A stretch of DNA of 64,000 nt from Aureispira sp. CCB-E (GCF_031326345.1 NZ_CP133671.1:4774001-4838000); one strand, 5' to 3'. Numbered from the stretch's first letter, positions 1-9,213 are shown. Made by a program: numbers and translations. Notes: generated by a model from the letters alone, not told the origin.

Positions 1-92
1 TAAAATTAAGATTGACTCTAAATTGTGAAGTGGCAATTATATTGTATCTTCGCAAGAGAATTGATCTCATAATGCCAAAACTATATATCCCA

Positions 93-440
93 ATGAAAGC
101 TACTATTTATCACAACCCTCGCTGTTCTAAAAGTAGAGATAGTTTAAATTTGCTAAAAGAAAAGAGTCTTGATTTTGAAATTGTTGAATACCTAAAAACA
201 CCGCTAAATGCTGCTGAGATACAAACTTTATTAACCCAATTAGGTATCAAAGCTGAACAATTGATTCGAAAAAGTGAAGCCATCTATAAGGAGCATTACA
301 AAGGAAAAGAACTGAACGAAAACGAATGGATAGAAGCTATGGTAAAACACCCAAAGCTAATTGAACGCCCTATTGTGGTGTACAAAAATAAAGCTGTGAT
401 TGGTCGTCCACTAGAAAAAGTAGAAGAATTACTCGCATAA
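93..440 (+). CDS. arsC: ArsC family arsenate reductase (glutaredoxin type)
   Basis: This is a small cytosolic thioredoxin-fold oxidoreductase of 115 residues, the usual size for glutaredoxin-coupled ArsC, which reduces arsenate to arsenite. The N-terminal strand is followed by HNPRCSKSR, with the catalytic cysteine at residue 11. The C-terminal half carries KLIERPIVV and GRPLEKV, holding the arginines that line the oxyanion pocket in the family. I chose the ATG at 93 because family members start at the first strand; the upstream in-frame ATG at 12 would add 27 unrelated residues. No arsenic operon genes are adjacent, and the family also includes Spx/YffB-like members, so the substrate is an inference. 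Confidence 0.88.
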   Translation: MKATIYHNPRCSKSRDSLNLLKEKSLDFEIVEYLKTPLNAAEIQTLLTQLGIKAEQLIRKSEAIYKEHYKGKELNENEWIEAMVKHPKLIERPIVVYKNKAVIGRPLEKVEELLA

Positions 441-460
441 AAGTGTAAAAAGTGATGCTT

Positions 461-518
461 CAATAGTTAGCTGCGAAGCTAATCACCGACCACGAAGTAG
501 CAGCGTAGCTAACTACGA
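461..518. mobile_element. MITE-like inverted-repeat element, copy a
   Basis: A 58 bp palindromic element begins 20 bases after the arsC stop. Its arms are TAGTTAGCT (464-472) and AGCTAACTA (507-515), and it contains the family core in reverse orientation (CCACGAAGTAGCAGCG, 490-505). The 6 bp direct repeat ATGCTT lies immediately on both sides (455-460 and 519-524), as expected of a target-site duplication. Its position just after a stop codon also lets the hairpin act as a terminator for arsC. Confidence 0.8.
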
Positions 519-654
519 ATGCTTGTAACCTTCAAATATGTTGTAGATTCCCAATATTAACATTGACCTCCCCACATTTGCATATCTCTTGTTTTAAAAC
601 AAACAATAAATGTGCATCTAACCTTTATTTATTGACTAAAGTCGTGCTCCATCA

Positions 655-1791
655 ATGCAACACCACAACCATACCAAGCCTAAAATATATGGCGATCACC
701 AAGTTCGAGAAGCCATTCAAGAATTATTTAGTTATGAGGATTTTCTGGCAGGAATGAAAGCGTTTGTACCTCCTCAACTAAACAAATTAATATTAGACGA
801 AAAAGATACTGTTCAAAGTGCTGATGATTTTCAAAAAAAGGTGATTCGCCCTTTTTTAAAAACGGTTGCACAGAGCAGCATTAGCAATTTTACGTTTAGT
901 GGTACAGAACATTTATCCCCATCCAAAAGCTATTTGTTTGTTTCCAATCATCGAGATATTGTCTTAGATTCTGCTTATTTAAATATGGTTCTACTAGAAC
1001 AAGGTATGCGGACAAGTCAAATTGCCATTGGAGATAATTTAGTTGCCAACCGTTTGACAGAATTGCTATTCAAAATAAATAAAAGCTTTGTTGTTAAACG
1101 TTCTGGTAATCCTAGAGAAATTTACAACCATGCCGTGATTCTTTCTCAATATATCAAAGAAACACTTACAAAGGAAAAAGACTCTGTTTGGATTGCACAA
1201 CGGGAAGGGCGCGCCAAAGATGGCAATGACAAGACTCAAATTTCTTTGCTAAAAATGTTGAGTCTTTCTAGCAAAGACAACCTCGTAGAACATTTTAAAT
1301 CACTCAACATCACTCCTGTCTCAATTTCTTATGAATACGACCCTTGTGGCTATCTAAAAACGAAGGAGTATTTAAAGAAAAAGAAAGATCCTAATTACAA
1401 AAAAGTGTTTCATGATGATGCGCAACATTTGTTGTTGGGTATAAAGGGACATAAAGGTCATGTTCATTTTCATTTTGAAAAGCCACTCCACAAACGTCTT
1501 GATGCTCTGTATGAAGCCCCCAACCAAAAAGGAATGTTACTTAATTTGGCTGGCATAATAGACAAAGCCATTCATCTCAACTACCAATTGCACCCCATCA
1601 ACTACTACGCCTACGATCAACTTTTGAACTCGACTAATTACTCCTCAAAATATGCTCCTACCCAAGCTTCTTTAAAAGAGTTTTTTGATATGCTTATTGA
1701 AATGCTTCCTCTTGAAGAACAAACAGAAGGTCGGGAATTTATGCTTAAAATATATGCCAATCCTCTAAGCAATAAATTGAGTTATGGTTAA
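655..1791 (+). CDS. PlsC-like glycerophosphate acyltransferase family protein
   Basis: This 378-residue protein resembles membrane-associated 1-acylglycerol-3-phosphate acyltransferases, which move an acyl chain onto a glycerol phosphate backbone. The catalytic block is FVSNHRDIVLDSAYL near residue 100, and a second conserved block is WIAQREGRAKDGND, matching the EGxRS-type motif. The catalytic pair is unusual: the histidine is followed by aspartates at +2 and +6, not by the standard HX4D. There is no signal peptide or clear transmembrane helix. The gene stands alone, with no lipid genes beside it. The family is fairly sure, the acyl donor and acceptor are not. Confidence 0.75.
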   Translation: MQHHNHTKPKIYGDHQVREAIQELFSYEDFLAGMKAFVPPQLNKLILDEKDTVQSADDFQKKVIRPFLKTVAQSSISNFTFSGTEHLSPSKSYLFVSNHRDIVLDSAYLNMVLLEQGMRTSQIAIGDNLVANRLTELLFKINKSFVVKRSGNPREIYNHAVILSQYIKETLTKEKDSVWIAQREGRAKDGNDKTQISLLKMLSLSSKDNLVEHFKSLNITPVSISYEYDPCGYLKTKEYLKKKKDPNYKKVFHDDAQHLLLGIKGHKGHVHFHFEKPLHKRLDALYEAPNQKGMLLNLAGIIDKAIHLNYQLHPINYYAYDQLLNSTNYSSKYAPTQASLKEFFDMLIEMLPLEEQTEGREFMLKIYANPLSNKLSYG

Positions 1792-2093
1792 TCAATAGTA
1801 TCAACAGGTTATTACTTCTAGAACAATTACTTTTGTTACTAGCCACGAGTTGTGTTGTGACTACATCGTACTTATTATTTGCGGCTTGCTTGTTTATAAG
1901 TCTACAAAATGGCTTAAAAAACGTCTAAGAGGCAATTAATTTTTTGTTTAAAAAAATCGTTTATTATTCTTATCTTACACGTCCCATTTACGAAAACATC
2001 GATAAAAAACTGAAAATCAATTGGATATCTTATTTTTTTTTCGTTTTATTGTAACACCCTAATTATTTCAAAACTCTATCTTTTTTATTACCT
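1792..2093. other. Intergenic stretch without a supported gene
   Basis: About 300 bases lie between the acyltransferase and the small Cys-rich gene. One forward frame (about 1797-1935) reads as a leucine-rich hydrophobic peptide but has no ATG, GTG or good TTG start, so I do not call it. The part before 2094 is very T-rich and probably holds the promoter of the next gene. Confidence 0.5.
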
Positions 2094-2279
2094 ATGAAAG
2101 TATTGCTATTTGTCGCTATTGTTGGTGCAATTATTTTTATCATTATTAACAACTCTCAATCCAATCAATATATCTGCGAAAGGTGTGAAGGAAAAGGTTT
2201 TTGGAGAGGATTGCGAGGTGAACGGAACAATTGTAAGGCTTGCGATGGAACAGGCTATATAGAGCACAAAAAGAGTTAG
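2094..2279 (+). CDS. Small membrane-anchored DnaJ-type zinc-motif protein
   Basis: This 61-residue protein starts with a hydrophobic helix (residues 2-19) and then has two CxxCxGxG motifs, CERCEGKG and CKACDGTG, about 16 residues apart. Such pairs form one zinc site in the cysteine-rich domain of DnaJ and in small chaperone-like proteins. The helix should anchor it in the inner membrane, but which side carries the zinc site cannot be told. No J-domain is present, so it is not DnaJ itself. It stands alone between non-coding stretches. The coding call is supported by the intact motif; the function is unknown. Confidence 0.65.
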   Translation: MKVLLFVAIVGAIIFIIINNSQSNQYICERCEGKGFWRGLRGERNNCKACDGTGYIEHKKS

Positions 2280-2483
2280 TTAAGAACTAATTTGGCAGAA
2301 TCAAGCGATACATATGGCTAAAAACAAACCTATATTGGCTAAAATAGGTCTATTCTTGGCAAGAATAAACTACTTGTTTTTTTTATTATTATATAATTTC
2401 GCTTTACTGTTTTTGTATTACGCGGTAATAAGTAATACAAATTAACTTTTAATTGATTTATTAACTTTTAATTTTCATTAATC

Positions 2484-2933
2484 ATGAAATCTTTAATGTC
2501 CCTCGCATTACTTGTTCTCTCACTTAACGTGTTTGCAATTGATGCTCCCCTTCAAGAAGAAAAAATGGTTGCGATTATTCTAATGATGGATAATGGCGAT
2601 GAACAAGAAATCATTAGCACAATCTATACTTCACTAATGGCTGCTGAAAAAGTTGCTAAGGTATTGGATATAGAATTGATCGCTGAGGATGAAGTAAACG
2701 ATGATGTTTTTGTTTTCTCTCTAAAATCACAAGAACAAAAAGAAATCGCTATTAAATTACTTGATGAAGAAGGCTATCGCGTAGCAGCTAACCGTGTCAT
2801 CAAAGTAGATAATGGCAACAACTACAATGCGCTCAATGTAAAAACATTGGAAGATGGTACTTACAAATTCTTAATTACAGACGAAAGTGGTGCTGAAAAA
2901 ACAACTACTTTGACCATCAATCGCAATAAATAA
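2484..2933 (+). CDS. Exported acidic protein of unknown function
   Basis: This protein has 149 residues with a clear signal peptide (about residues 1-18, ending NVFA). The mature part is acidic and appears to be a small alpha/beta fold: a strand VAIILMMDN, a helix SLMAAEKVAKVL, a strand DDVFVFSL and a helix EIAIKLLDEEGY, followed by a beta-rich tail. I do not recognise a named family. The alternating helix and strand order recalls small ferredoxin-like or SPOR-like domains, but no motif confirms this. It is single, with a terminator-like hairpin directly after it. Confidence 0.65.
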   Translation: MKSLMSLALLVLSLNVFAIDAPLQEEKMVAIILMMDNGDEQEIISTIYTSLMAAEKVAKVLDIELIAEDEVNDDVFVFSLKSQEQKEIAIKLLDEEGYRVAANRVIKVDNGNNYNALNVKTLEDGTYKFLITDESGAEKTTTLTINRNK

Positions 2934-2947
2934 TATATACATAAGTT

Positions 2948-2983
2948 AAGTAGTGTTTCTTAAATAAGAGGCACTACTTTTCA
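2948..2983 (+). terminator. Rho-independent terminator after 2484-2933
   Basis: The arms AAGTAGTG (2948-2955) and CACTACTT (2972-2979) pair, with a further TCTT/AAGA pairing inside, and TTTTC follows. It lies 14 bases after the stop codon. Confidence 0.6.
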
Positions 2984-3446
2984 GACTACAAGTATCCGAA
3001 AATAGTCTTTGACAAAACACTCTAGCACAACAAAAAGGCATAACTCCCCTCTTTATTTCATGCTAAGTAGGTAGTCAAAAATGACTTTACATGATTCATA
3101 AATTTTCTTCATTCTTATTACAAATCTCTACTTAAGACAAAAAGAAACCATTTTGTCTTGTACTAATATTTATTAATATCATAATAAGGATTAAGTTTTG
3201 AAAGTAGCCTACACTTCATTACTTGAATCTAAGCATTGCTATTGCATTGGTCTAACAGTATATTCAACTAACTGATGTTATTTGACTCCAATACTGTAGT
3301 AGGGAACTAATGTCAAAAAGTGAGAAAGGATTGAAAATCTAACCTGAATCTATCAAAAATTGGTTGCAAAGTGTATTTATTCTTAATCTAAGCTTCCACA
3401 TCAAAGCCCTATTTTTTGACAAACAATACAACAAACAGATAACCTT
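2984..3446. other. Gene-free stretch
   Basis: About 460 bases hold no open frame longer than a few codons on the forward strand, and the reverse frame at 3401-3592 is a shadow of the next gene. The stretch is AT-rich and shows no repeat that I could match elsewhere in the window. It probably contains the promoter of 3447-4019. Confidence 0.4.
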
Positions 3447-4019
3447 ATGAAAAATTTACCGATCCTAATTCTTCTTATATTTCTTTTGAATACATCCTTT
3501 TTACAAGGGCAAAACTTGATTAAAAACAGCAAATTTAATTCGGGTGTTGAACACTGGGAAGTTTTGCTAGCGGATAAAGGGATTCCTATCAAAGCACAAG
3601 TAATTGAACACAGTCAATTTCCAGATTTATATGGGTTGGCGGATAATTATATCAATACAAACTTTGTAGAGTTGGATGCTACTTCTGCTATTCAACAGAA
3701 AATAAATACTGATAAATCAGATAACTATACCTTAATCTTTGCCTACGCATTACGTCCTGATGCCGGTGACAAGCAGTTAGTTATTACAGCTAATGGAACT
3801 GTAATTCATACAGAAACCATGAAAAATAGTTCCTCGGTTGGCACATTCAAATACCACAATATCTATTTTAATGCTCCAGATCATATTACAAAGCTTAGCT
3901 TTTATGCTGTTTCTTTGAGTGGTCCTGATGATCAAGGCATTTTATTAACAGATATTACTTGTGAAAAAACGGCAGAGATTAACATTAACTACCCTAAAAA
4001 CGGAAGCAAAACGCACTAG
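3447..4019 (+). CDS. Exported protein with a carbohydrate-binding-like beta-sandwich
   Basis: This 190-residue protein starts with a signal peptide (about residues 1-21, ending FLQGQ). The mature part opens with NLIKNSKFNSGVEHWEV, a start typical of beta-sandwich modules of the DUF642/CBM type found on secreted bacterial proteins. The middle has alternating strands (NYTLIFAYALRPD, KQLVITANGTVIHTE), and LSFYAVSLSGPDDQGILLTDI is like the last strands of such a sandwich. There is no catalytic motif and no type IX tail. It may bind sugars or cell-surface material, but this rests on fold resemblance only. A strong hairpin follows. Confidence 0.65.
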   Translation: MKNLPILILLIFLLNTSFLQGQNLIKNSKFNSGVEHWEVLLADKGIPIKAQVIEHSQFPDLYGLADNYINTNFVELDATSAIQQKINTDKSDNYTLIFAYALRPDAGDKQLVITANGTVIHTETMKNSSSVGTFKYHNIYFNAPDHITKLSFYAVSLSGPDDQGILLTDITCEKTAEININYPKNGSKTH

Positions 4020-4045
4020 TCTACAAGTCCTTACATTAACATTAT

Positions 4046-4084
4046 CAAACAATAGTTTTACCTCCAATCCCCAACTATTGTTTG
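4046..4084 (+). terminator. Hairpin terminator after 3447-4019
   Basis: There is a perfect 12 bp stem, CAAACAATAGTT (4046-4057) with AACTATTGTTTG (4073-4084), around a 15-base loop. It is followed by a T-rich stretch and starts 26 bases after the stop codon. Confidence 0.7.
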
Positions 4085-4183
4085 ATTTGTTAAACTTAAA
4101 TATTCCTTGTTATTGATTCATTCAATAACTCATTTCTTTCATATTCAAAATATTATTTTATCATCCTTTATCCCCCGACTATT

Positions 4184-5293
4184 ATGAAAAATTACATTGC
4201 GATACTTACGATTTCCTTGGGCATTCTATTAAGTCTCTCTGCCTGCCAAAAAGTAGAAGATCAGACTTATACAATTCCAACAACATATAATTTTGAAAAT
4301 GTTGATTACAGTGGTCAAACGACTCGAATTAAGATGCTAGAAGCGTTATCTATTTATGCTAAATCAGCCAATACACTAGGTTCTAACCAACTGAGTTCTA
4401 CAGCGATGATTAATATGTACAACAATGCCAATACTGTATTTTCTGATCCCGCTTTAAATAATTCTAGCAAACAATTAAAAAACAAAGTTCATTTATCCAT
4501 TCAAAACAAGTTTGAAAACTACATGGTTGCTCAAGCTAATGCTAGCCTAAGTACCAATCAAACAGCTGCTGCAAATCAAGCGGGAATTGCTACTAGCAAT
4601 GATGGCACGCAAAGCTTTTTGCTTAATAACAATGGCGTCGAATTGGCACAAATAATCGAAAAAGGGCTTGCTACTGCTTGTTTCTATTACCAGTCTACTG
4701 CGGTTTATTTGGGGGAAACTAAAATGAGTGTAGACAATAAAGCGGTTACAGATGGAAAAGGTACTAATATGGAACATCACTGGGATGAAGCATTTGGTTA
4801 CTTCGGAGCACCGATTGACTTTCCTAGTAACACCTCTAATGTAGAACTTTGGGCAAAATACTCCAACAAAGTAAATTCTATCTTAGGATGCAATTCAAAA
4901 ATCATGAATGCGTTCTTAAAAGGTCGTGCTGCTATCTCGGCAGAAGACTATAATGCAAGGGACGAGGCTCGCACTACTATTAAACAAGAATGGGAAGTTA
5001 TCTTGGCTGCTGTGGCTATTTCTTATTTAAATGATGCTAAAAAGAATGCTACCGATTTTGCCCTTTATGCTCATTACCTAACAGAAGCATACGCTTTTAT
5101 TGCTGGGCTAAAATACGGTGCTTCTAAAACCATTCCTGATGCAGATGTTGATAACATCTTATCCAACTTAGCAGGAAGTTCAGATCCTCTACAAGCTAAT
5201 ATTTATGCTACTTCACTGCAAGATATCGACAATACAATCAATGCTCTCGCTAACTCATTTACTAGTTTAGAAACCGTAAAAGCAAGCCTTTAA
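4184..5293 (+). CDS. DUF4856 (imelysin-like) lipoprotein
   Basis: This 369-residue lipoprotein has a lipobox LSAC with the lipidated cysteine at residue 21. It then reads TYNFENVDYSGQTTRIKMLEAL, the opening of the Bacteroidota DUF4856 family, and a conserved block MEHHWDEAFGYFGAP in the middle. The rest is mostly helical. The family is related to imelysin-like periplasmic or surface proteins that are linked to iron uptake. The TonB-dependent receptor directly downstream supports a surface partner role in metal uptake. No Fur box was identified by eye. Family membership is fairly firm; the metal is an inference. Confidence 0.82.
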   Translation: MKNYIAILTISLGILLSLSACQKVEDQTYTIPTTYNFENVDYSGQTTRIKMLEALSIYAKSANTLGSNQLSSTAMINMYNNANTVFSDPALNNSSKQLKNKVHLSIQNKFENYMVAQANASLSTNQTAAANQAGIATSNDGTQSFLLNNNGVELAQIIEKGLATACFYYQSTAVYLGETKMSVDNKAVTDGKGTNMEHHWDEAFGYFGAPIDFPSNTSNVELWAKYSNKVNSILGCNSKIMNAFLKGRAAISAEDYNARDEARTTIKQEWEVILAAVAISYLNDAKKNATDFALYAHYLTEAYAFIAGLKYGASKTIPDADVDNILSNLAGSSDPLQANIYATSLQDIDNTINALANSFTSLETVKASL

Positions 5294-5320
5294 GTTTGCT
5301 AAATGTGTTGACAACTAGAT

Positions 5321-5366
5321 AGAAGGACAAAACAAGTGATTTTTTTATGACTGCTTTTGTTCTTCT
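5321..5366 (+). terminator. Hairpin between DUF4856 gene and TonB receptor
   Basis: AGAAGGACAAAA (5321-5332) pairs with TTTTGTTCTTCT (5355-5366) with a single G-U pair, and the loop contains a run of seven T. It may end or attenuate transcription between the two genes, which would let the lipoprotein be made in excess over the receptor. Confidence 0.45.
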
Positions 5367-5467
5367 ACTTGTAAGTGAAGAAACTCTACTTTTATAAACG
5401 TTGGTTTTCTATTGCACAATCCTCCAATAATTCCAATAGAACTAACAACATTAGTCTCATTTTAACA

Positions 5468-8059
5468 ATGAAATATTTTTATATTGTAATTATACTTTTA
5501 TTTTCTCAATTTTCTTTTGCATGGACAGAACTAGGTGGAAATATCCGTGGTTTGGTCTCCAACTCCGAATCTGGGCAAATCATACGTGGTGCTACGATTC
5601 AACTCGTTTCTTTCAAAGGTAAAAAAACGCCTGTCAAGGCATTTTCTAAAGATGCAGGAGAATTTATTTTTGCAAATGTTGCTCCAGGCTTGTACAACCT
5701 AGAATGCTCTGCTTTTGGATTTAAGACAACTCGTATTGTAGGGATTCAAGTAAGAGAAGATCAGACAAAATTGGCTTATTTTAAATTAGTTAGAGGTCCG
5801 GCAGCTGAAATTAACGAAATATATACCTATGCAGCATTAGAAGCCAAACAGAAAGCTACAACAGAAACAGGTTCAACCTCTAACGAATCTATTGAAAATA
5901 CTCCTGCTACGATTTATGTGGTAACCTCTGAAGATATTGAATATGCTGGTTATATGGGTTTAAATGAGTTACTCTTGGATATTCCAGAAATCGAAATTCA
6001 AAATCGCTTCACGTCTGAAGATTACAATACAATCTCGTCTAGAGGAATTCAAGGAAATGAAAAATTACTACTTTTAGTAGATGGAGTACGTTATAATAGT
6101 ATGACTAGTACCAAAATGGCCATTCTTGAAAATTTTAACATCCGACATGTTGATCGAGTAGAGGTTATTTTAGGGCCTGCTTCGGCTCTATATGGTGCCG
6201 ATGCTTATATGGGGGTTGTCAATATCATTACCAAAAGAGGAAGGAATGCCAAAGGGTTTAATTTAACTGGAAGTTATGGCTTGTACAATACAACCTCCAA
6301 TGCGTTTCAATTTGGACTGGGCAACGATAAGATGTCTTTCTCGATGTCTGGAGGAATGTATTATTCGGAAGGTGTCAATCTCAACGAACAATACCCAGAT
6401 GAATTTAGATGGTATAACAACAATTATATGAATAACGGAACAGTACTCCGCAGTCCTTTTGACCCAACAGGAAATACACAACAACTTCCCATCAAAAGCT
6501 TCGATTTGAGTCGTTTCAGTTACTTCTTTGATGCTAAATTTAGATACAAAAAGTTGACCATTGGTTTCTTTCATAATCAAGAACAACATAGTAGTTCGAT
6601 AGGCACTAAAGGTCAATATTCTCCTTATTGGAAAGAATCTAGATATGGTAGTTCTCTTTCTGGAATAAATATCAATCAGCTATACCAACCTAAACGATCC
6701 AATAAGTGGTCGTTAAATACGTTGCTCAATGCCACATTCATGTTTATTCCTTTGAATAGTAAATTTGTTAATACATTTTCTGGTTATGCCAATGCCTACA
6801 AGACTGGAACGGATATGGGAGCAAGACTAACCGAGACCTTTAACTATACCTTCAACAAAACCCATAAACTTGCTGTAGGTATTACGCTCCAACACTCAAT
6901 GACCTTGCCCAAAACTAGTGATATTCCCCAACAACCTACTCAACTTTTCTTACCCGTTCGCCCTGTTAATACTGTACATGATAACATTTATTATTTAGGG
7001 ACAAATCATACCGATGCAGATGGAAATAGCTTAAAAATTTATCAAGACCTATATTATTTACGACGTGTTATAGCTGCTGCTTTTGCAGAATACCGTGTTA
7101 ATATAAAAGATAAACTATTAATTACTTTAGGTGCTCGATTTGATCAAATTTTTGATATTAGCGAATATTCTCCTGCCAAAACACTACGGACTTATAATAG
7201 TATCAGTCCAAGGCTTGGGCTTATTTATAAACCACTAAGTACCCTTAATTTTAAACTTCTAATAGGTCGAGGTTACTTACAACCACTCCCCCAGCGCAAG
7301 TACGATCATTTTGGCATTTTTTATCCTGTTGCCAATGCAAGTGGAGAATACACACATATTGAGGGCGGTTTTTGGCGTCTTCCTAATGAAAATTTGCGCC
7401 CTGAAACACTCAATACCATTGAGCTTTCTACCAAGTATGTCAAAGGTGATTTGTCGATTGGTGTCAATGGCTATCTTAATGTAATTGGTAATGCTGTCAA
7501 GTTCAAAACAGAGTTTGACAATCAAACTTTTAAAGGGATTCCAATTACAGCAGCCGAAAGAGCCATTAATCGAGAAGAACTTATATATACCTACGGAGGA
7601 ACTTTGCGGGCTGACTATCGAGTTGTTTTAGGTTCTAAAGAACAAATAAAATTAAAAATGCACGCCAGTTATACATTTGCAGATGGTCAAATCGAAAACT
7701 TACAATACCTTCCTTTCTCAGCTAGGCACACCTTAAAAGCGGGGGTATTATTCCGCTTATATAATTTCAGTTTGAACAATAGTCTTATCTATCGTTCAGA
7801 AAGTTATAACAATGGTTTTATTGATAATGATGGTAATTTCTTTCAAACGGGAAGCCCTTCTTTTGTTGTGTGGAATCTATTTGCTAAATACAAAATCATT
7901 ACGACTAAAAAAGTAAATTTGGATGTATTCGTAAAAATTAATAATGTCCTAAATAGTAAATACTATCATGCAACAGACAACTCAGCAATTGGCTTGGGAG
8001 CTTCACCACAAGACCCTATCCGATTTGTTAGTGGTTTAACAGTTGGTTTTGGTGGCTAA
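5468..8059 (+). CDS. TonB-dependent receptor with CarboxypepD_reg-like domain
   Basis: This is an outer-membrane active-transport receptor of 863 residues. From the ATG at 5468 it has a signal peptide (MKYFYIVIILLFSQFSFA), then a carboxypeptidase-regulatory-like domain (GGNIRGLVSNSESGQIIRGA onward). The plug domain follows (YVVTSEDIEYAGYMGLNELL; SSRGIQGNEKLLLLVDGVR; VEVILGPASALYGADAYMGV), and then the long beta-barrel ending in NNVLNSKYY and a last strand near GLTVGFGG. The upstream in-frame start at 5375 would hide the signal peptide behind 31 residues. Its partner is the DUF4856 lipoprotein upstream. The substrate is probably a metal chelate, by inference. Confidence 0.9.
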   Translation: MKYFYIVIILLFSQFSFAWTELGGNIRGLVSNSESGQIIRGATIQLVSFKGKKTPVKAFSKDAGEFIFANVAPGLYNLECSAFGFKTTRIVGIQVREDQTKLAYFKLVRGPAAEINEIYTYAALEAKQKATTETGSTSNESIENTPATIYVVTSEDIEYAGYMGLNELLLDIPEIEIQNRFTSEDYNTISSRGIQGNEKLLLLVDGVRYNSMTSTKMAILENFNIRHVDRVEVILGPASALYGADAYMGVVNIITKRGRNAKGFNLTGSYGLYNTTSNAFQFGLGNDKMSFSMSGGMYYSEGVNLNEQYPDEFRWYNNNYMNNGTVLRSPFDPTGNTQQLPIKSFDLSRFSYFFDAKFRYKKLTIGFFHNQEQHSSSIGTKGQYSPYWKESRYGSSLSGININQLYQPKRSNKWSLNTLLNATFMFIPLNSKFVNTFSGYANAYKTGTDMGARLTETFNYTFNKTHKLAVGITLQHSMTLPKTSDIPQQPTQLFLPVRPVNTVHDNIYYLGTNHTDADGNSLKIYQDLYYLRRVIAAAFAEYRVNIKDKLLITLGARFDQIFDISEYSPAKTLRTYNSISPRLGLIYKPLSTLNFKLLIGRGYLQPLPQRKYDHFGIFYPVANASGEYTHIEGGFWRLPNENLRPETLNTIELSTKYVKGDLSIGVNGYLNVIGNAVKFKTEFDNQTFKGIPITAAERAINREELIYTYGGTLRADYRVVLGSKEQIKLKMHASYTFADGQIENLQYLPFSARHTLKAGVLFRLYNFSLNNSLIYRSESYNNGFIDNDGNFFQTGSPSFVVWNLFAKYKIITTKKVNLDVFVKINNVLNSKYYHATDNSAIGLGASPQDPIRFVSGLTVGFGG

Positions 8060-8080
8060 AGTTGTATCGTTTTAATATTA

Positions 8081-8118
8081 GTTGAAGTTTTGAATGCACG
8101 AGTATTCAAAACTTCAAC
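8081..8118. terminator. Bidirectional terminator between convergent genes
   Basis: There is a perfect 15 bp stem, GTTGAAGTTTTGAAT (8081-8095) with ATTCAAAACTTCAAC (8104-8118), with T-rich sequence on the right. It lies between the TonB receptor stop (8059) and the stop of the leftward FKBP gene (8122) and can serve both. Confidence 0.8.
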
Positions 8119-8121
8119 ATT

Positions 8122-9024
8122 TTATTGTCCAACTTTAATCAGTTCAATTTCAAAAATTAAAATGGAATTTGGAGGAATATTTCCTGTTTTCTTATTGCCA
8201 TATCCCAAATAAGGTGGAATATATGCTCTAATCTTTTCCCCTTCTTCCATCAAAGGAATTACTTCTTGCCACCCTTTGATTACGCCTGTTAATTTGAACG
8301 TAATTGGCTTGCCTTTTTGTACAGAACTATCAAAGACTTTTCCATTGATCAATGTACCATGGTAATGCACTGTAATCAGTTCTTTTGAGTTATTACTAAC
8401 CTGCTTACCACTTCCTTCCTTTAAGATTTCATATTGAATTCCACTCTCTAGTGCAATAACACCTGGTTTGGTTTTATTTTTTTTCAGAAACTGTTTATTA
8501 ATGTGCTGTTGATCTTGAGCCTCCATTTCTTTAATAGCCTTAAATTTAAGACTCACTTCTTTTTGTGCTTCTTCTACACTAAACAATGCCGTGTTAGAAA
8601 ATACTGCCAAGATACCTTGCTTAAAATCTTCTTGACCTACTGAACTAAAATCAATCTTAAAGGTTTTCCAATTGGCACCAATTACAATTCCATAATTGTA
8701 ATAAAAATCACTTAAGGAAGCTTTTGTCAATTGAGACAAATCTCCTGTATTTTGCAGTTCAATCGTTTTGGCTTTGGTCATTTTTTGAGCAGCCACCTCT
8801 GTTATCTTTGATTGACCAGTCATAAAAGCTTCTATCCCACTCCAGAGTTTGTCTACAATTATCAAGTCTTTTGACAAACCAATATCTTGGAAATTGGTTC
8901 CTGCTAATACGCCACAACTATACGCAAAACGATCTGTAATAATCTCCTTGGAGTTTTGCCCATTGCTTGTTTGACAAAAGCCAAGCAAGAAGAATATTCC
9001 TAGCAAAAAATTAAATCTTTTCAT
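8122..9024 (-). CDS. Exported FKBP-type peptidyl-prolyl isomerase (Mip/FkpA-like)
   Basis: This 300-residue protein catalyses cis-trans isomerisation of prolyl bonds in exported proteins. It has a signal peptide (to about residue 23, TSNGQ), an FKBP_N-type helical dimerisation region (about 30-180, containing FAYSCGVLAGTNF and DFYYNYGIVIGANW) and a C-terminal FKBP domain (about 195-300). The FKBP domain shows VHYHGTLINGKVFDSS, GVIKGWQEVIPLM, YGNKKTGNIPPNSILIFEIEL, the usual pocket residues. It should be periplasmic. The next FKBP gene upstream has the same domain without the export region, so the two are paralogues. A shared terminator follows. Confidence 0.9.
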   Translation of the reverse strand: MKRFNFLLGIFFLLGFCQTSNGQNSKEIITDRFAYSCGVLAGTNFQDIGLSKDLIIVDKLWSGIEAFMTGQSKITEVAAQKMTKAKTIELQNTGDLSQLTKASLSDFYYNYGIVIGANWKTFKIDFSSVGQEDFKQGILAVFSNTALFSVEEAQKEVSLKFKAIKEMEAQDQQHINKQFLKKNKTKPGVIALESGIQYEILKEGSGKQVSNNSKELITVHYHGTLINGKVFDSSVQKGKPITFKLTGVIKGWQEVIPLMEEGEKIRAYIPPYLGYGNKKTGNIPPNSILIFEIELIKVGQ

Positions 9025-9085
9025 AAATATTTGTTTTATACTTCACGTCCTGACCATTGCCTATTTTAGACTGAGTATTATTATT

Positions 9086-9212
9086 TAGTAGTTCGTTGAT
9101 TACTTCGTGAGCGCTACGCTTTTAGTTAGCTTCGCTGCTACTGCGTGGTATTTTATGAGATCGCTTCGCTTAGTTACCTGCGCTGCTACTTCGTGGTTTC
9201 AACGAACTATTG
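9086..9212. mobile_element. MITE-like inverted-repeat element, copy b
   Basis: This 127 bp element has arms TAGTTCGTTGA (9089-9099) and TCAACGAACTA (9199-9209), a perfect 11 bp inverted pair, and two forward copies of the family core, near 9132 and 9182. The direct repeat ATTATT abuts both ends (9080-9085 and 9213-9218). The right repeat includes the TAA stop of the leftward FKBP gene. The inner part from about 9130 to 9195 is nearly identical to the reverse strand of copy d. Confidence 0.85.
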
Positions 9213-9213
9213 A

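Noticed and set aside
1797-1935. Leucine-rich hydrophobic reading frame after the acyltransferase gene
   Set aside because: There is no ATG, GTG or convincing TTG start in the frame, and it is under 50 codons.
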